37,573 bases of DNA from Thermodesulfovibrionia bacterium (GCA_030646035.1 JAUSMY010000009.1:1-37573); one strand, 5' to 3'; counted from the first letter of the stretch, positions 1 to 5,912 are shown. The notes: generated by a model not told the origin, from the sequence alone. Program-made: numbers and translations.

Positions 1-243
1 TTTTTTAATGCCCAATTCCTTTAGAGCGTTATACCTTCTTTCTCCATCAATAAGTAAATATTTCTCCTCATCAATTTTTTGAACAACCAATGGAACTATT
101 AAGCCAAATGTTTTTATTGATCGCTTTAAATATTCAAAATGTTCATCTTCACTTCTTACATATTGGCCTCTTGGATTTTGAGGGTTTTTTGTAATTTTTG
201 AAATCTCAATTTCATCTAGATGTAAATTTAATATTGATTCCAT
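1..243 (-). CDS. ParB-like N-terminal (ParB/Srx fold) domain protein, partial
   Basis: The 81 visible codons read leftward from an ATG at 243 and run off the window edge, so only the N-terminus is seen. The hallmark is the ParB box around LIDGERRYNAL (about residues 63-73), preceded by a segment SIKTFGLIVPLVV typical of ParB/Spo0J-type N-terminal domains. These domains bind CTP in chromosome partition proteins. In other families they act as nucleases or as sensors in defence and mobile-element proteins. The start is supported by an AGAGGA ribosome-binding site 6 nt upstream. It lies 17 nt downstream of the RES gene on the same strand, so the two are probably co-transcribed. Base composition is clearly AT-rich compared with the core genes. 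Without the C-terminus I cannot tell a partition protein from a small stand-alone ParB-like regulator. Confidence 0.75.
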   Translation of the reverse strand, partial: MESILNLHLDEIEISKITKNPQNPRGQYVRSEDEHFEYLKRSIKTFGLIVPLVVQKIDEEKYLLIDGERRYNALKELGIKK

Positions 244-260
244 GTTTTTCCTCTCTTTTT

Positions 261-1058
261 CTATTTGCTTTTTAGATATTTAGAAATAAAATATGTATTC
301 GAGGTTTGTGTGAAATCAAAAGATACTTTTTTGACTTCATGTAATGTGCAATTGATTAGGTCTGCTGAGTCTAAATCAAAAAGTACTATGTTGTGTCCTT
401 TTCCTAGTGAACTTCTATAGCCGATTCCATTAAATCCATTATTTTTAAAGAACTCTGCCAATATTTGCGTTGGAACATAATCGGCTGTGTTTTCATTAAT
501 AGTAATTGGTCGTGAAAATGCCCTATCTATGTCCCTCCATACTGCAACTTCTCTTTTTATTGCATCGGGTTCTTTTAAGTATACAGAAGAGTTTTTATCA
601 TCAGAGGTGCAATTAATAAGTTTAACATCTTTTGTTAGTTTAAATTGTCCGATTGAAATATATGAGCCAAGCCAAGGCCTTACTTCTGCCATAGCAGTAT
701 TATCGTTTGTTGCAAGGTAAAGATATGGAATTCCCTTAGGATTAGCTCTTCCTTCTGAAGCCAAATTATTCAAGGGTTTCATTTTTTCAGGCCCTAAAGG
801 ACCTGGGAAGTGATCAATAAGTTGACCTCCTTCATAATAAGGTTCCCAGTCATTACCAAGTTGAGATCGCCATAATATGGAATCTTTTTCGACCGTTTCA
901 GTTCTGGATTTACTGGTTTCTAATATAATTTGAAGAAAAGCTTGGGTTATTGAATCATAAAAAAAACGATTTCGCTTTTTCACATATTGTTCAAAATGAT
1001 GAAAATCTTGCCATGATTTAAATATTTTTGTTATAGATAATTGTTTTTTGTTATTCAT
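261..1058 (-). CDS. RES domain protein (putative NAD+-consuming toxin)
   Basis: About 265 aa. A RES-like core starts near residue 63 (WRSQLG). It includes RANPKGIPYLYLA (about 104-116), the AEVRPW segment (about 124-129) with the invariant Glu-Arg pair, and YVPTQILAEFF plus GIGYRSSLGKGHNIVLF near the end. RES toxins of type II toxin-antitoxin systems are known to degrade NAD+ by a phosphorolysis-like reaction. The ~60-residue N-terminal segment ahead of the core is helical-looking and is not part of the canonical short RES toxin. I chose the ATG at 1058, not the GTG at 1067, because its ATGA overlaps the TGA of the upstream alkyltransferase-like gene, the usual sign of translational coupling. 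No Xre/DUF2384 antitoxin, the usual RES partner, is adjacent. The neighbours are a ParB-like and an ATL-like gene. Family assignment is good; toxicity is inferred. Confidence 0.82.
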   Translation of the reverse strand: MNNKKQLSITKIFKSWQDFHHFEQYVKKRNRFFYDSITQAFLQIILETSKSRTETVEKDSILWRSQLGNDWEPYYEGGQLIDHFPGPLGPEKMKPLNNLASEGRANPKGIPYLYLATNDNTAMAEVRPWLGSYISIGQFKLTKDVKLINCTSDDKNSSVYLKEPDAIKREVAVWRDIDRAFSRPITINENTADYVPTQILAEFFKNNGFNGIGYRSSLGKGHNIVLFDLDSADLINCTLHEVKKVSFDFTQTSNTYFISKYLKSK

Positions 1059-1354
1059 GGCTTCCACATTTCTTTTTCATCCATAATCACACGACGATTA
1101 TTTTCTGAAATCTTTAGCCCTTCAGATCTTAGAAACGCAGCTCTTTCCAAACAATCATACTCATTCTCTGGGTGTGGAAACCTCCCACCTTTAAGTAATA
1201 CTCTTATTCTGCCAATACTTTCAGATGAACAGATAGCTTTTGCTAACGCACGAGGCGTTGTATCATTATATGGTGCAAGGGTTCCATGTGTGGTGACTTT
1301 CCCTTGTGGAATTCTATCAAGCATTAATTCAAGTTTTTTTCTGTCATAAGCCAT
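1055..1354 (-). CDS. Alkyltransferase-like (MGMT-fold) DNA-binding protein lacking the active-site Cys
   Basis: 99 aa, matching the C-terminal DNA-binding domain of O6-alkylguanine-DNA alkyltransferases. IPQGKVTTHGTLA (about residues 14-26) corresponds to the conserved IPxGxVTTYG element. TPRALAKAI (about 32-40) corresponds to the PRAxRAVG recognition-helix region. The tail ERAAFLRSEGLKIS followed by a closing W fits the usual QRxLLExEGV ending. Where active enzymes have PCHRV, this protein has GRIRV, so the alkyl-accepting Cys is gone. The Tyr of TTYG is His. It is therefore most like alkyltransferase-like proteins (ATLs), which bind damaged or modified bases without repairing them. The start has an AAAGGAG site 9 nt upstream. 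It is the first gene of the leftward operon and overlaps the RES gene by 4 nt. Its role in this operon is unknown. Confidence 0.7.
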   Translation of the reverse strand: MAYDRKKLELMLDRIPQGKVTTHGTLAPYNDTTPRALAKAICSSESIGRIRVLLKGGRFPHPENEYDCLERAAFLRSEGLKISENNRRVIMDEKEMWKP

Positions 1355-1385
1355 ACGGCTATACTCCTTTCATAAATATTGAAGT

Positions 1386-1415
1386 ATCATAAGCAATGCA
1401 ACTCTTTATTATCAA
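1386..1415 (-). promoter_or_regulatory. Candidate sigma-70 promoter for the ATL-like/RES/ParB-like operon
   Basis: On the minus strand TTGATA (1410-1415) and TATGAT (1386-1391) are separated by 18 bp, about 30 bp ahead of the first gene's start codon. A second reading, TTGCAT with TATTTA 17 bp further, overlaps it. Both are predictions by eye only. Confidence 0.4.
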
Positions 1416-1722
1416 GGAAAAAATATGCGATGAACGTAATAAATAATCAGAGTCACTTGAATAATTGAAGAGTGAATCAATGATATTACAGAGGAACATT
1501 GAAAAATAAAGTACGTTAATTACGACAAGTCGTTTTCTTAATCAAAGCATGAAATAAGCATGTTCACTTCCCTTGTTAACTGCTTGAAAAACCTAGTTTA
1601 TTTCTACTACCTAAGCTTAACTTTATTGTTGTGCTATATAGCAAATGGTCTACCCCCAGCTATAGTGCCACTTTAAGTTAGAGTTTTCCAGTAAATAAAG
1701 GCAGGAGATATACTTACCTATA

Positions 1723-1836
1723 ATCGGCATATATATCGGCAATATTGCATACATTAATTTTATATTGACTTACGATAACTAATCGTTTAATATAAATTTA
1801 TTAAGGATGATAAGCAGGTAATTAAATCGGCAATAT
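1723..1836 (+). repeat. Three ATCGGCA(A/T)ATA direct repeats around the fic promoter
   Basis: ATCGGCATATA (1723-1733), ATCGGCAATAT (1735-1745) and ATCGGCAATAT (1826-1836) share an 8-11 bp core. The first two are 12 bp apart, just upstream of the -35 box. The third is between the promoter and the start codon. This spacing fits an operator used for autoregulation with DNA looping, but no binding protein is proven. The C-terminal part of Fic itself could be a winged helix. Confidence 0.45.
1765..1793 (+). promoter_or_regulatory. Candidate promoter of the fic gene
   Basis: TTGACT (1765-1770) and TAATAT (1788-1793) are separated by exactly 17 bp, giving a leader of about 45 nt before the fic ATG. 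The spacer contains a perfect inverted repeat, ACGAT-AACTA-ATCGT (1772-1786). A bound repressor there would block RNA polymerase. Confidence 0.5.
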
Positions 1837-1845
1837 AAGATTGAT

Positions 1846-3057
1846 ATGACTTCAGCAATAAACAAAATGACGCCTCTTTATCCTGAAAATGCTGAGGAGC
1901 TTCACGACCTTGCCCTGTCTGTAATCCAGAAGTCTGCGGCCCTTGGCAGCCGGCAGCATCCTGTCACACTCCGTTCGCTGCATGAGTTACTCCGAATAAT
2001 TAACAGTTATTATTCCAATCTGATCGAGGGTCATAACACTCATCCATATGATATTGTGCGCGCGATGCAGAAGAAGTATGACACCGAACCGGCAAAGCGT
2101 AATCTCCAGTTAGAGAGTGTTGCTCATATTACTGTTCAGAGGGACATGGAAAAAAAATTACAAGACGAGCCTGAGTCCAATATTGCGAGTCATGAATTCC
2201 TTTGTTATATACACCGGGAATTTTATATGCAATTGCCTGAGGAGTTTCTGATCGTGAAGGATCCTGATACAGGCCGCGAAAGCAGGGTTGTGCCGGGCGA
2301 GCTGCGCACAGAAGCGGTAAAAGTCGGACGGCATATTCCGCCGGAAAGTAGTTCTCTAAATGACCTACTTGATCGGTTCGGAGAATTTTATGCGCCGGAA
2401 CATCATCATGGTGCGGCAAAGCTCGTTGCAACAGCCGCTGCTCACCATCGATTCATGTGGATACATCCTTTCCTCGACGGCAACGGCCGGGTGGCTCGTC
2501 TATTTACAGAGGCATATTTTCATCGGATTCCAGTTCTCGGCTACGGGCTCTGGTCCGTGAGTCGCGGGCTTGCCCGCCGTAACGCTGATTATAAAGCTGC
2601 GCTCACCTGGGCGGATGCTCCACGGCGCAATGACCTCGACGGCAGAGGGAATCTGTCGAATGAAGGGCTGATACACTTCTGCCGGTTTTTTCTGGAAGTC
2701 TGCCTTGACCAGGTGGAATATATGAGCGACCTGCTGAAGCTCGAAGAACTCATTCAGAGGATCAGGCACTATGTTGACCTTAGAAACAGGGGCATGGTCC
2801 TCGGGCCATCGGGCGAAAAGCAGCCTCTTCGGCCAGAGGCATCCGGAATGCTTCAGGAAGTCCTGATACACGGCGTCTCGACGCGGGGTGATGTCATTAA
2901 GGCTTCAGGGCTGAAGGAACGCACAGGACGAAGCCTGCTGGGAATTCTTCTTGAGGAAGGATTGCTGGTTTCGGATACTCCGAAGGGAGAGGTTAGGGTA
3001 GGGTTTCCTATCCATGCGGCAGGATGGTTTTTCCCGGAGTTGTATCCGACGTCATAG
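1846..3057 (+). CDS. Class II Fic domain protein (putative AMPylase/nucleotidyl transferase)
   Basis: 403 aa. The Fic catalytic loop HPFLDGNGR (residues 207-215) is intact. Its His is the general base, and the Asp, Asn and Arg bind Mg and the nucleotide phosphates. An inhibitory helix motif of the S/T-x3-E-G type, SNLIEG (57-62, Glu61), lies in the N-terminal half, which marks class II Fic proteins that restrain themselves without a separate antitoxin. Fic enzymes usually transfer AMP from ATP to a Tyr, Ser or Thr of a target protein. The last ~80 residues (GVSTRGDVIKASGLKERTGR onward) look like a winged helix, as in many long Fic proteins. The start codon has no clear Shine-Dalgarno site. 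An alternative ATG lies at 1867. The target is unknown. It stands alone, between an accessory operon and an integrase. Confidence 0.88.
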   Translation: MTSAINKMTPLYPENAEELHDLALSVIQKSAALGSRQHPVTLRSLHELLRIINSYYSNLIEGHNTHPYDIVRAMQKKYDTEPAKRNLQLESVAHITVQRDMEKKLQDEPESNIASHEFLCYIHREFYMQLPEEFLIVKDPDTGRESRVVPGELRTEAVKVGRHIPPESSSLNDLLDRFGEFYAPEHHHGAAKLVATAAAHHRFMWIHPFLDGNGRVARLFTEAYFHRIPVLGYGLWSVSRGLARRNADYKAALTWADAPRRNDLDGRGNLSNEGLIHFCRFFLEVCLDQVEYMSDLLKLEELIQRIRHYVDLRNRGMVLGPSGEKQPLRPEASGMLQEVLIHGVSTRGDVIKASGLKERTGRSLLGILLEEGLLVSDTPKGEVRVGFPIHAAGWFFPELYPTS

Positions 3058-3162
3058 CTATCTTGAACAGATTAACCCCTATGAATTTGAACAGGCTTCA
3101 TATGGAAGTAACAAACTGACTACAAAAGTGGGGTAAGTCCAGTAAAGAAAAGGATGTTTTAG

Positions 3163-3264
3163 ATGACAATAAATGGCAATTTGGATATGGCGATGTCTGG
3201 ACACTGCGCTGAACACATGCGCTTCTCTCAGGATCTAAAAGGGGGATATTATGAAAAAGATTAA
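3163..3264 (+). CDS. Possible 33-aa leader ORF overlapping the integrase start
   Basis: A short frame, MTINGNLDMAMSGH onward, begins with an ATG preceded by AAAGGA 8 nt upstream. It ends with a TAA 14 nt inside the integrase gene in another frame. It resembles no family I recognise and could be chance. The clean ribosome-binding site and overlap with the integrase start suggest a leader peptide or coupling ORF. Confidence 0.25.
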   Translation: MTINGNLDMAMSGHCAEHMRFSQDLKGGYYEKD

Positions 3265-4408
3265 GATTGGTTATCCAAACATCTTTAAAAGAAGTAATGG
3301 CATATGGAATATCCAGTATTCAAGAGATGTGAGGAGATCGATCAGGACGAGGGATGAGTCAATAGCCAGGGCAGTACTGCAGCAGGCGATCAGGAAAATG
3401 CTTGACAGTAAGTTATTAAGCATTGAGAAGGTCAAGAGTATAATGCTGGATGACTTTATCCGTGAATATATCGAGAAGCGCGAGCTGATGGATATCGAGC
3501 CGCGGACTGTTGACAATGACCGCCTGGCATTCAGGCGCTTTAGAGAGATTGTCGGCAATCAGAGGCTCCGGAAGATAGACCGTGCTGATGTTGATAGATT
3601 TAAGCTCAGCCTCTTAAGGGAAGGACGTGCAAAAGGCTATATCAACTCCCTGCTCCGGTCTCTTACAACAGGTTTCAACTATGCCGTGAAAGAAGCAGGG
3701 TATATTTCATATAATCCATTCATTAAAAAGAACCGGCACGACAATGTGCTATTCAAGATGGATGAGCAGCTCCCGAAGTTCATATCACCTGAGAATATTG
3801 AGAGGATATTTGATGCTATCAGCAGTAAAGACTTGGTTCTGTTTTGCGACAACAGCGGGTTTTGGCATATCAATGATTCAGGAAAAGATATCCCGCTCGG
3901 GCCCAAGAAGGAGTTCCGGGCCCAAGAGTTCTTAAGGGATGAGAAGGCGCGCCGCGATGATTTTTATCTGGCAGTGAAGATATATCTCTATACCGGGATG
4001 CGGCGTTCAGAGCTTATAAGGCTGAATAGGCAGGACATAGACCTGCGCAACGGCCTTATCTATATCAGAGACACAAAGAGCAAGAAGGACAGGGCTGTGC
4101 CTATTCATGACGACCTGAGGCTTCTCCTTGAGAATGTACACGAAGGCATAGGCAAGCTCTTCCCGCGCTGGAGCTCGGCAGACGTGATGACAGCGCTCTT
4201 CAGGAAGTACGCAGACAAAGCAGGGGTATCAGCGACCCTGCATCATCTGAGGCATTCATTCGGCAGCTACCTCTCTATGGCTGGAGAGGATATTAATAAA
4301 ATCCAGAAGCTGATGGGACACAGTGACATCAAGACAACGCAGATCTATGCGAAGGTCAACACAGAGTCACTACGGAGTACCATCGGTAAACTGAACTACG
4401 GGAAGTAG
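3251..4408 (+). CDS. Tyrosine-type site-specific recombinase/integrase
   Basis: 385 aa. All six catalytic positions are visible: Arg251 in TGMRRSEL, Lys276 in DTKSKKDR, His331 and Arg334 in LHHLRHSF, His357 in LMGHSDI and nucleophile Tyr366 in TTQIYAKV. The N-terminal ~65 residues (starting KIGYPNIFKRSNGIWNI) look like an arm-binding AP2/DUF-like domain. Residues ~66-160 are the SAM-like core-binding domain. There is an extra ~45-residue insertion (about 191-236, LVLFCDNSGFWHINDSGKDI) between the core-binding and catalytic parts, unusual for phage integrases. Start: ATG with a GGGGG site 5 nt upstream. It should excise or integrate the surrounding element and is apparently intact. It is not a recognisable integron integrase: I do not see the IntI-specific patch. 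Its closest possible recombination sites are the inverted repeat and TGTCGTCA cluster just downstream. Confidence 0.92.
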   Translation: MKKIKIGYPNIFKRSNGIWNIQYSRDVRRSIRTRDESIARAVLQQAIRKMLDSKLLSIEKVKSIMLDDFIREYIEKRELMDIEPRTVDNDRLAFRRFREIVGNQRLRKIDRADVDRFKLSLLREGRAKGYINSLLRSLTTGFNYAVKEAGYISYNPFIKKNRHDNVLFKMDEQLPKFISPENIERIFDAISSKDLVLFCDNSGFWHINDSGKDIPLGPKKEFRAQEFLRDEKARRDDFYLAVKIYLYTGMRRSELIRLNRQDIDLRNGLIYIRDTKSKKDRAVPIHDDLRLLLENVHEGIGKLFPRWSSADVMTALFRKYADKAGVSATLHHLRHSFGSYLSMAGEDINKIQKLMGHSDIKTTQIYAKVNTESLRSTIGKLNYGK

Positions 4409-4483
4409 GAGAACGATTGATACCAAATTACGCCTGCTCACATAGGCACATCTTTAGAGAGGGCGTCCCCTTTACAGAGCAGC

Positions 4484-4500
4484 TGCGCACAAAGTGCGCA
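4484..4500. repeat. Perfect inverted repeat TGCGCAC-AAA-GTGCGCA
   Basis: Seven-base-pair GC-rich arms around a 3-nt loop, 75 bp after the integrase stop codon. No T-run follows on either strand, so it is not a typical intrinsic terminator. It could be a recombinase or regulator binding site, or an RNA hairpin protecting the integrase mRNA. Confidence 0.5.
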
Positions 4501-4548
4501 CACTCACCACTTAAGTCCTTGTTTTTTATAACAGGTATGACAGAATCA

Positions 4549-4710
4549 GAATATGAGAGAGATCAAGAGATGGTCAGTAAAAGAAGATCATGAGGAGAAG
4601 TTTGAGATCTTCAAAAAGAGGTTGAAATAACCTCGGGCCTCCAAAAGTATCGCGTCATCCAGCAGCCATTCTTTAACTGTTGTCACTGTCGTCAGAGTGT
4701 CGCCGCTGTG
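4549..4710 (+). repeat. 162-bp direct repeat, copy 1
   Basis: Aligns without gaps to 5714-5875 with 4 mismatches in 162 positions (about 97.5% identity). The first 82 bp are the end of a nucleotidyltransferase reading frame; the remaining ~80 bp are its 3' flank. The high identity suggests a recent duplication or sequence-homogenising recombination. The two copies bracket the intact wHTH/nucleotidyltransferase operon. Confidence 0.9.
4550..4630 (+). pseudogene. C-terminal remnant of a nucleotidyltransferase gene
   Basis: Codons read NMREIKRWSV and on to EIFKKRLK-stop. These 26 residues are identical to residues 151-176 of the intact nucleotidyltransferase encoded at 5265-5795, with only one synonymous base change. 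Nothing homologous to the rest of that gene precedes it. It is therefore the tail of a lost second copy, left immediately downstream of the integrase. Confidence 0.85.
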
Positions 4711-4855
4711 TAGATACCTCGTTTGCACTATAAAAGCAATAGGAAAATGTCGTCATAATATTTCTTGTTAAAACTCAATAACTCTGCAACTGTTGATTAT
4801 TAAAATAAAAAAACACTATTGTCCTATAGAAAATAATGTTGTCATTTTGTAGTCA
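4678..4855 (+). repeat. TGTCGTCA motif cluster, left group
   Basis: Five octamers TGT(C/T/A)GTCA lie at 4678-4685, 4687-4694, 4748-4755, 4837-4844 and 4848-4855. Within pairs the spacing is 9 or 11 bp, about one helical turn. The last pair sits directly upstream of the wHTH operon promoter. They resemble arrays of protein-binding sites such as integrase arm sites, but the cognate protein is not identified. Confidence 0.55.
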
Positions 4856-4866
4856 CCCGCTCTTTC

Positions 4867-4895
4867 TTGCAATTTACGCGTTTATTTAATACCAT
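4867..4895 (+). promoter_or_regulatory. Candidate promoter of the wHTH-nucleotidyltransferase operon
   Basis: TTGCAA (4867-4872) and TACCAT (4890-4895) are spaced 17 bp apart. The -10 box is the left arm of the first operator palindrome, so operator occupancy would directly exclude RNA polymerase. The -10 match is only moderate. Confidence 0.4.
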
Positions 4896-4927
4896 AATAT
4901 ATGGTAGCAGTACCAAATATTATGGTA
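4890..4927. promoter_or_regulatory. Twin 17-bp palindromic operators
   Basis: TACCATAATATATGGTA (4890-4906) and TACCAAATATTATGGTA (4911-4927) are imperfect palindromes with TACCA/TGGTA arms, separated by GCAG. Their centres are 21 bp apart, two helical turns, so two dimers would bind on the same DNA face. They end 11 bp before the wHTH start codon and overlap the predicted -10 and leader. This is the classic layout of an autorepressed operon; the encoded wHTH protein is the natural candidate to bind. Confidence 0.7.
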
Positions 4928-4938
4928 ATGGAGAGAGC

Positions 4939-5268
4939 ATGTTAGAGTCCCTGTTTGGAAACATAACAATAGAGAAGATATTCTTCTTCATCAACACATA
5001 TGGAGAAGGCTATCCGCTTGGGATGGCCAAGACCTTTGATCTGCCGGTCAACAGGATCCAGCAGCAGCTCAAGAGGCTGGAGGAAGGTGGCATAGTAGTA
5101 AGCCGTCTTGCCGGAAGGGTGAGGCTTTATACGTTTAACCCGAGATACCCTTTTCTTAATGAACTTAAGGCTCTCATATCAAAGGCCTATGATTTCTTTC
5201 CAGAAAATGAGAAGGAAAAGTACTACCGCCAGCGTACCAGGCCTAGAAGGGCGGGCAAACCGCTATGA
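4939..5268 (+). CDS. Winged helix-turn-helix (ArsR-like) transcriptional regulator
   Basis: 109 aa, MLESLFGNITIEKIFFF at the start. A winged-helix core spans about residues 10-70: helices around EKIFFFINTYGEG and LGMAKTFDLPVNRIQQQLKR (recognition helix), then the wing GGIVVSRLAGRVRLYTFN. The C-terminal tail is basic (RQRTRPRRAGKPL). I chose the ATG at 4939 because GGAG lies 5 nt upstream; a TTG at 4867 in frame would put coding sequence over the operator palindromes. The gene overlaps the following nucleotidyltransferase by 4 nt (ATGA), so the two products are made together. Small ArsR-like regulators paired with nucleotidyltransferases are seen in putative toxin-antitoxin modules, where this protein would be the autorepressor and possible antitoxin. 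That role is inference. Confidence 0.82.
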   Translation: MLESLFGNITIEKIFFFINTYGEGYPLGMAKTFDLPVNRIQQQLKRLEEGGIVVSRLAGRVRLYTFNPRYPFLNELKALISKAYDFFPENEKEKYYRQRTRPRRAGKPL

Positions 5269-5795
5269 AGATTGATTGGAAGAAGATAGATATCAAGACA
5301 CTGGCCGCTCTGGTAAGTGAAAAGCTGAAGGATAATGGCATCGACGCCATTCTGGTCGGTGGTGCGTGTGTATCTATTTATACCAGAAACATCTATATGT
5401 CATATGATCTTGATTTTGTATCTTATGCACCCCTTAAAGAGATAGCAGTGGCACTTAAGGAGCTTGGTTTCACGCAAGAGGGTTCAAGACACTTTATAAG
5501 AAAAGATTGCCCGTTATTTGTTGAATTTGTCTCACCGCCTGCAGCTATCGGCGATGAACCTGTAAAAAAGACGGATAATATCAAAACTAAATATGGTACG
5601 GTCTCGTTATTTACCCCGACTGACTGTGTGAAGGATAGGCTTGCAGCATTTTACCACTGGAATGATCCTCAGTCACTTGAACAGGCGCTAATGGTGGCAA
5701 AGGCTCAGAAGGTGAATATGAGAGAGATCAAAAGATGGTCAGTAAAAGAAGATCATGAGGAGAAGTTTGAGATCTTCAAAAAGAGGTTGAAATAA
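5265..5795 (+). CDS. Nucleotidyltransferase (DUF6036/AbiEii-like), putative toxin of a two-gene module
   Basis: 176 aa. It carries the signature of the DNA polymerase beta-type nucleotidyltransferase fold: GG at residues 32-33 (ILVGGACVSIY), D48-x-D50 in MSYDLDFV, and a third acidic residue Glu87 in LFVEFVSPP. All catalytic acids are present, so it may be active. It is about the usual size of short DUF6036-type proteins and lacks the helical C-terminal domain of larger AbiEii toxins. The substrate is unknown; related enzymes add nucleotides to tRNA or proteins. It is translationally coupled (ATGA) to the wHTH regulator. Its 3' end and flank are duplicated at 4549-4710. A cell-toxic role with the wHTH as antitoxin is plausible but not shown. 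Confidence 0.8.
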   Translation: MKIDWKKIDIKTLAALVSEKLKDNGIDAILVGGACVSIYTRNIYMSYDLDFVSYAPLKEIAVALKELGFTQEGSRHFIRKDCPLFVEFVSPPAAIGDEPVKKTDNIKTKYGTVSLFTPTDCVKDRLAAFYHWNDPQSLEQALMVAKAQKVNMREIKRWSVKEDHEEKFEIFKKRLK

Positions 5796-5875
5796 CCTCG
5801 GGGCTCCAAAAGTATCGCGTCATCCAGCGGCCATTCTTTAACTGTCGTCACTGTCGTCAGAGTGTCGCCGCTGTG
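5714..5875 (+). repeat. 162-bp direct repeat, copy 2
   Basis: Covers the last 26 codons of the intact nucleotidyltransferase gene and ~80 bp of 3' flank. It matches 4549-4710 with four substitutions and no gaps. Confidence 0.9.
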
Positions 5876-5912
5876 ATGGGTAAAATCTACAAATGTCGTC
5901 ATTTTGTCGTCA
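5843..5912 (+). repeat. TGTCGTCA motif cluster, right group
   Basis: Four exact TGTCGTCA octamers lie at 5843-5850, 5852-5859, 5894-5901 and 5905-5912, in pairs spaced 9 and 11 bp. The pair order and spacing mirror those at 4678-4694 and 4837-4855. The second pair is outside the 162-bp direct repeat, so the similarity extends past the duplicated block. Confidence 0.6.

Larger units (their letters stand above)
1355..1845. other. AT-rich divergent intergenic region
   Basis: 491 bp between the leftward ATL-like/RES/ParB-like operon and the rightward fic gene. It is strongly AT-rich and has no open reading frame with a recognisable protein. It holds candidate promoters for both directions and a cluster of repeated ATCGGCA motifs near the fic end. 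I see nothing identifiable between about 1420 and 1720. Confidence 0.6.
4409..4938. other. Integrase-downstream non-coding region with repeats and a gene remnant
   Basis: This 530-bp stretch has no intact gene. It contains in order a perfect inverted repeat (4484-4500), direct-repeat copy 1 with the C-terminal remnant of a nucleotidyltransferase gene (4549-4710), five TGTCGTCA-like octamers, and the promoter/operator of the wHTH-nucleotidyltransferase operon. Confidence 0.7.

Noticed and set aside
4867-4938. N-terminal extension of the wHTH protein from a TTG
   Set aside because: It would place coding sequence over the -35 box and both operators. The ATG at 4939 has a proper ribosome-binding site.
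3251-5912. Reading the integrase plus repeats as a classical integron
   Set aside because: The recombinase lacks an obvious IntI patch, and no attC-like folded sites are visible. I kept only the weaker cassette-like hypothesis.
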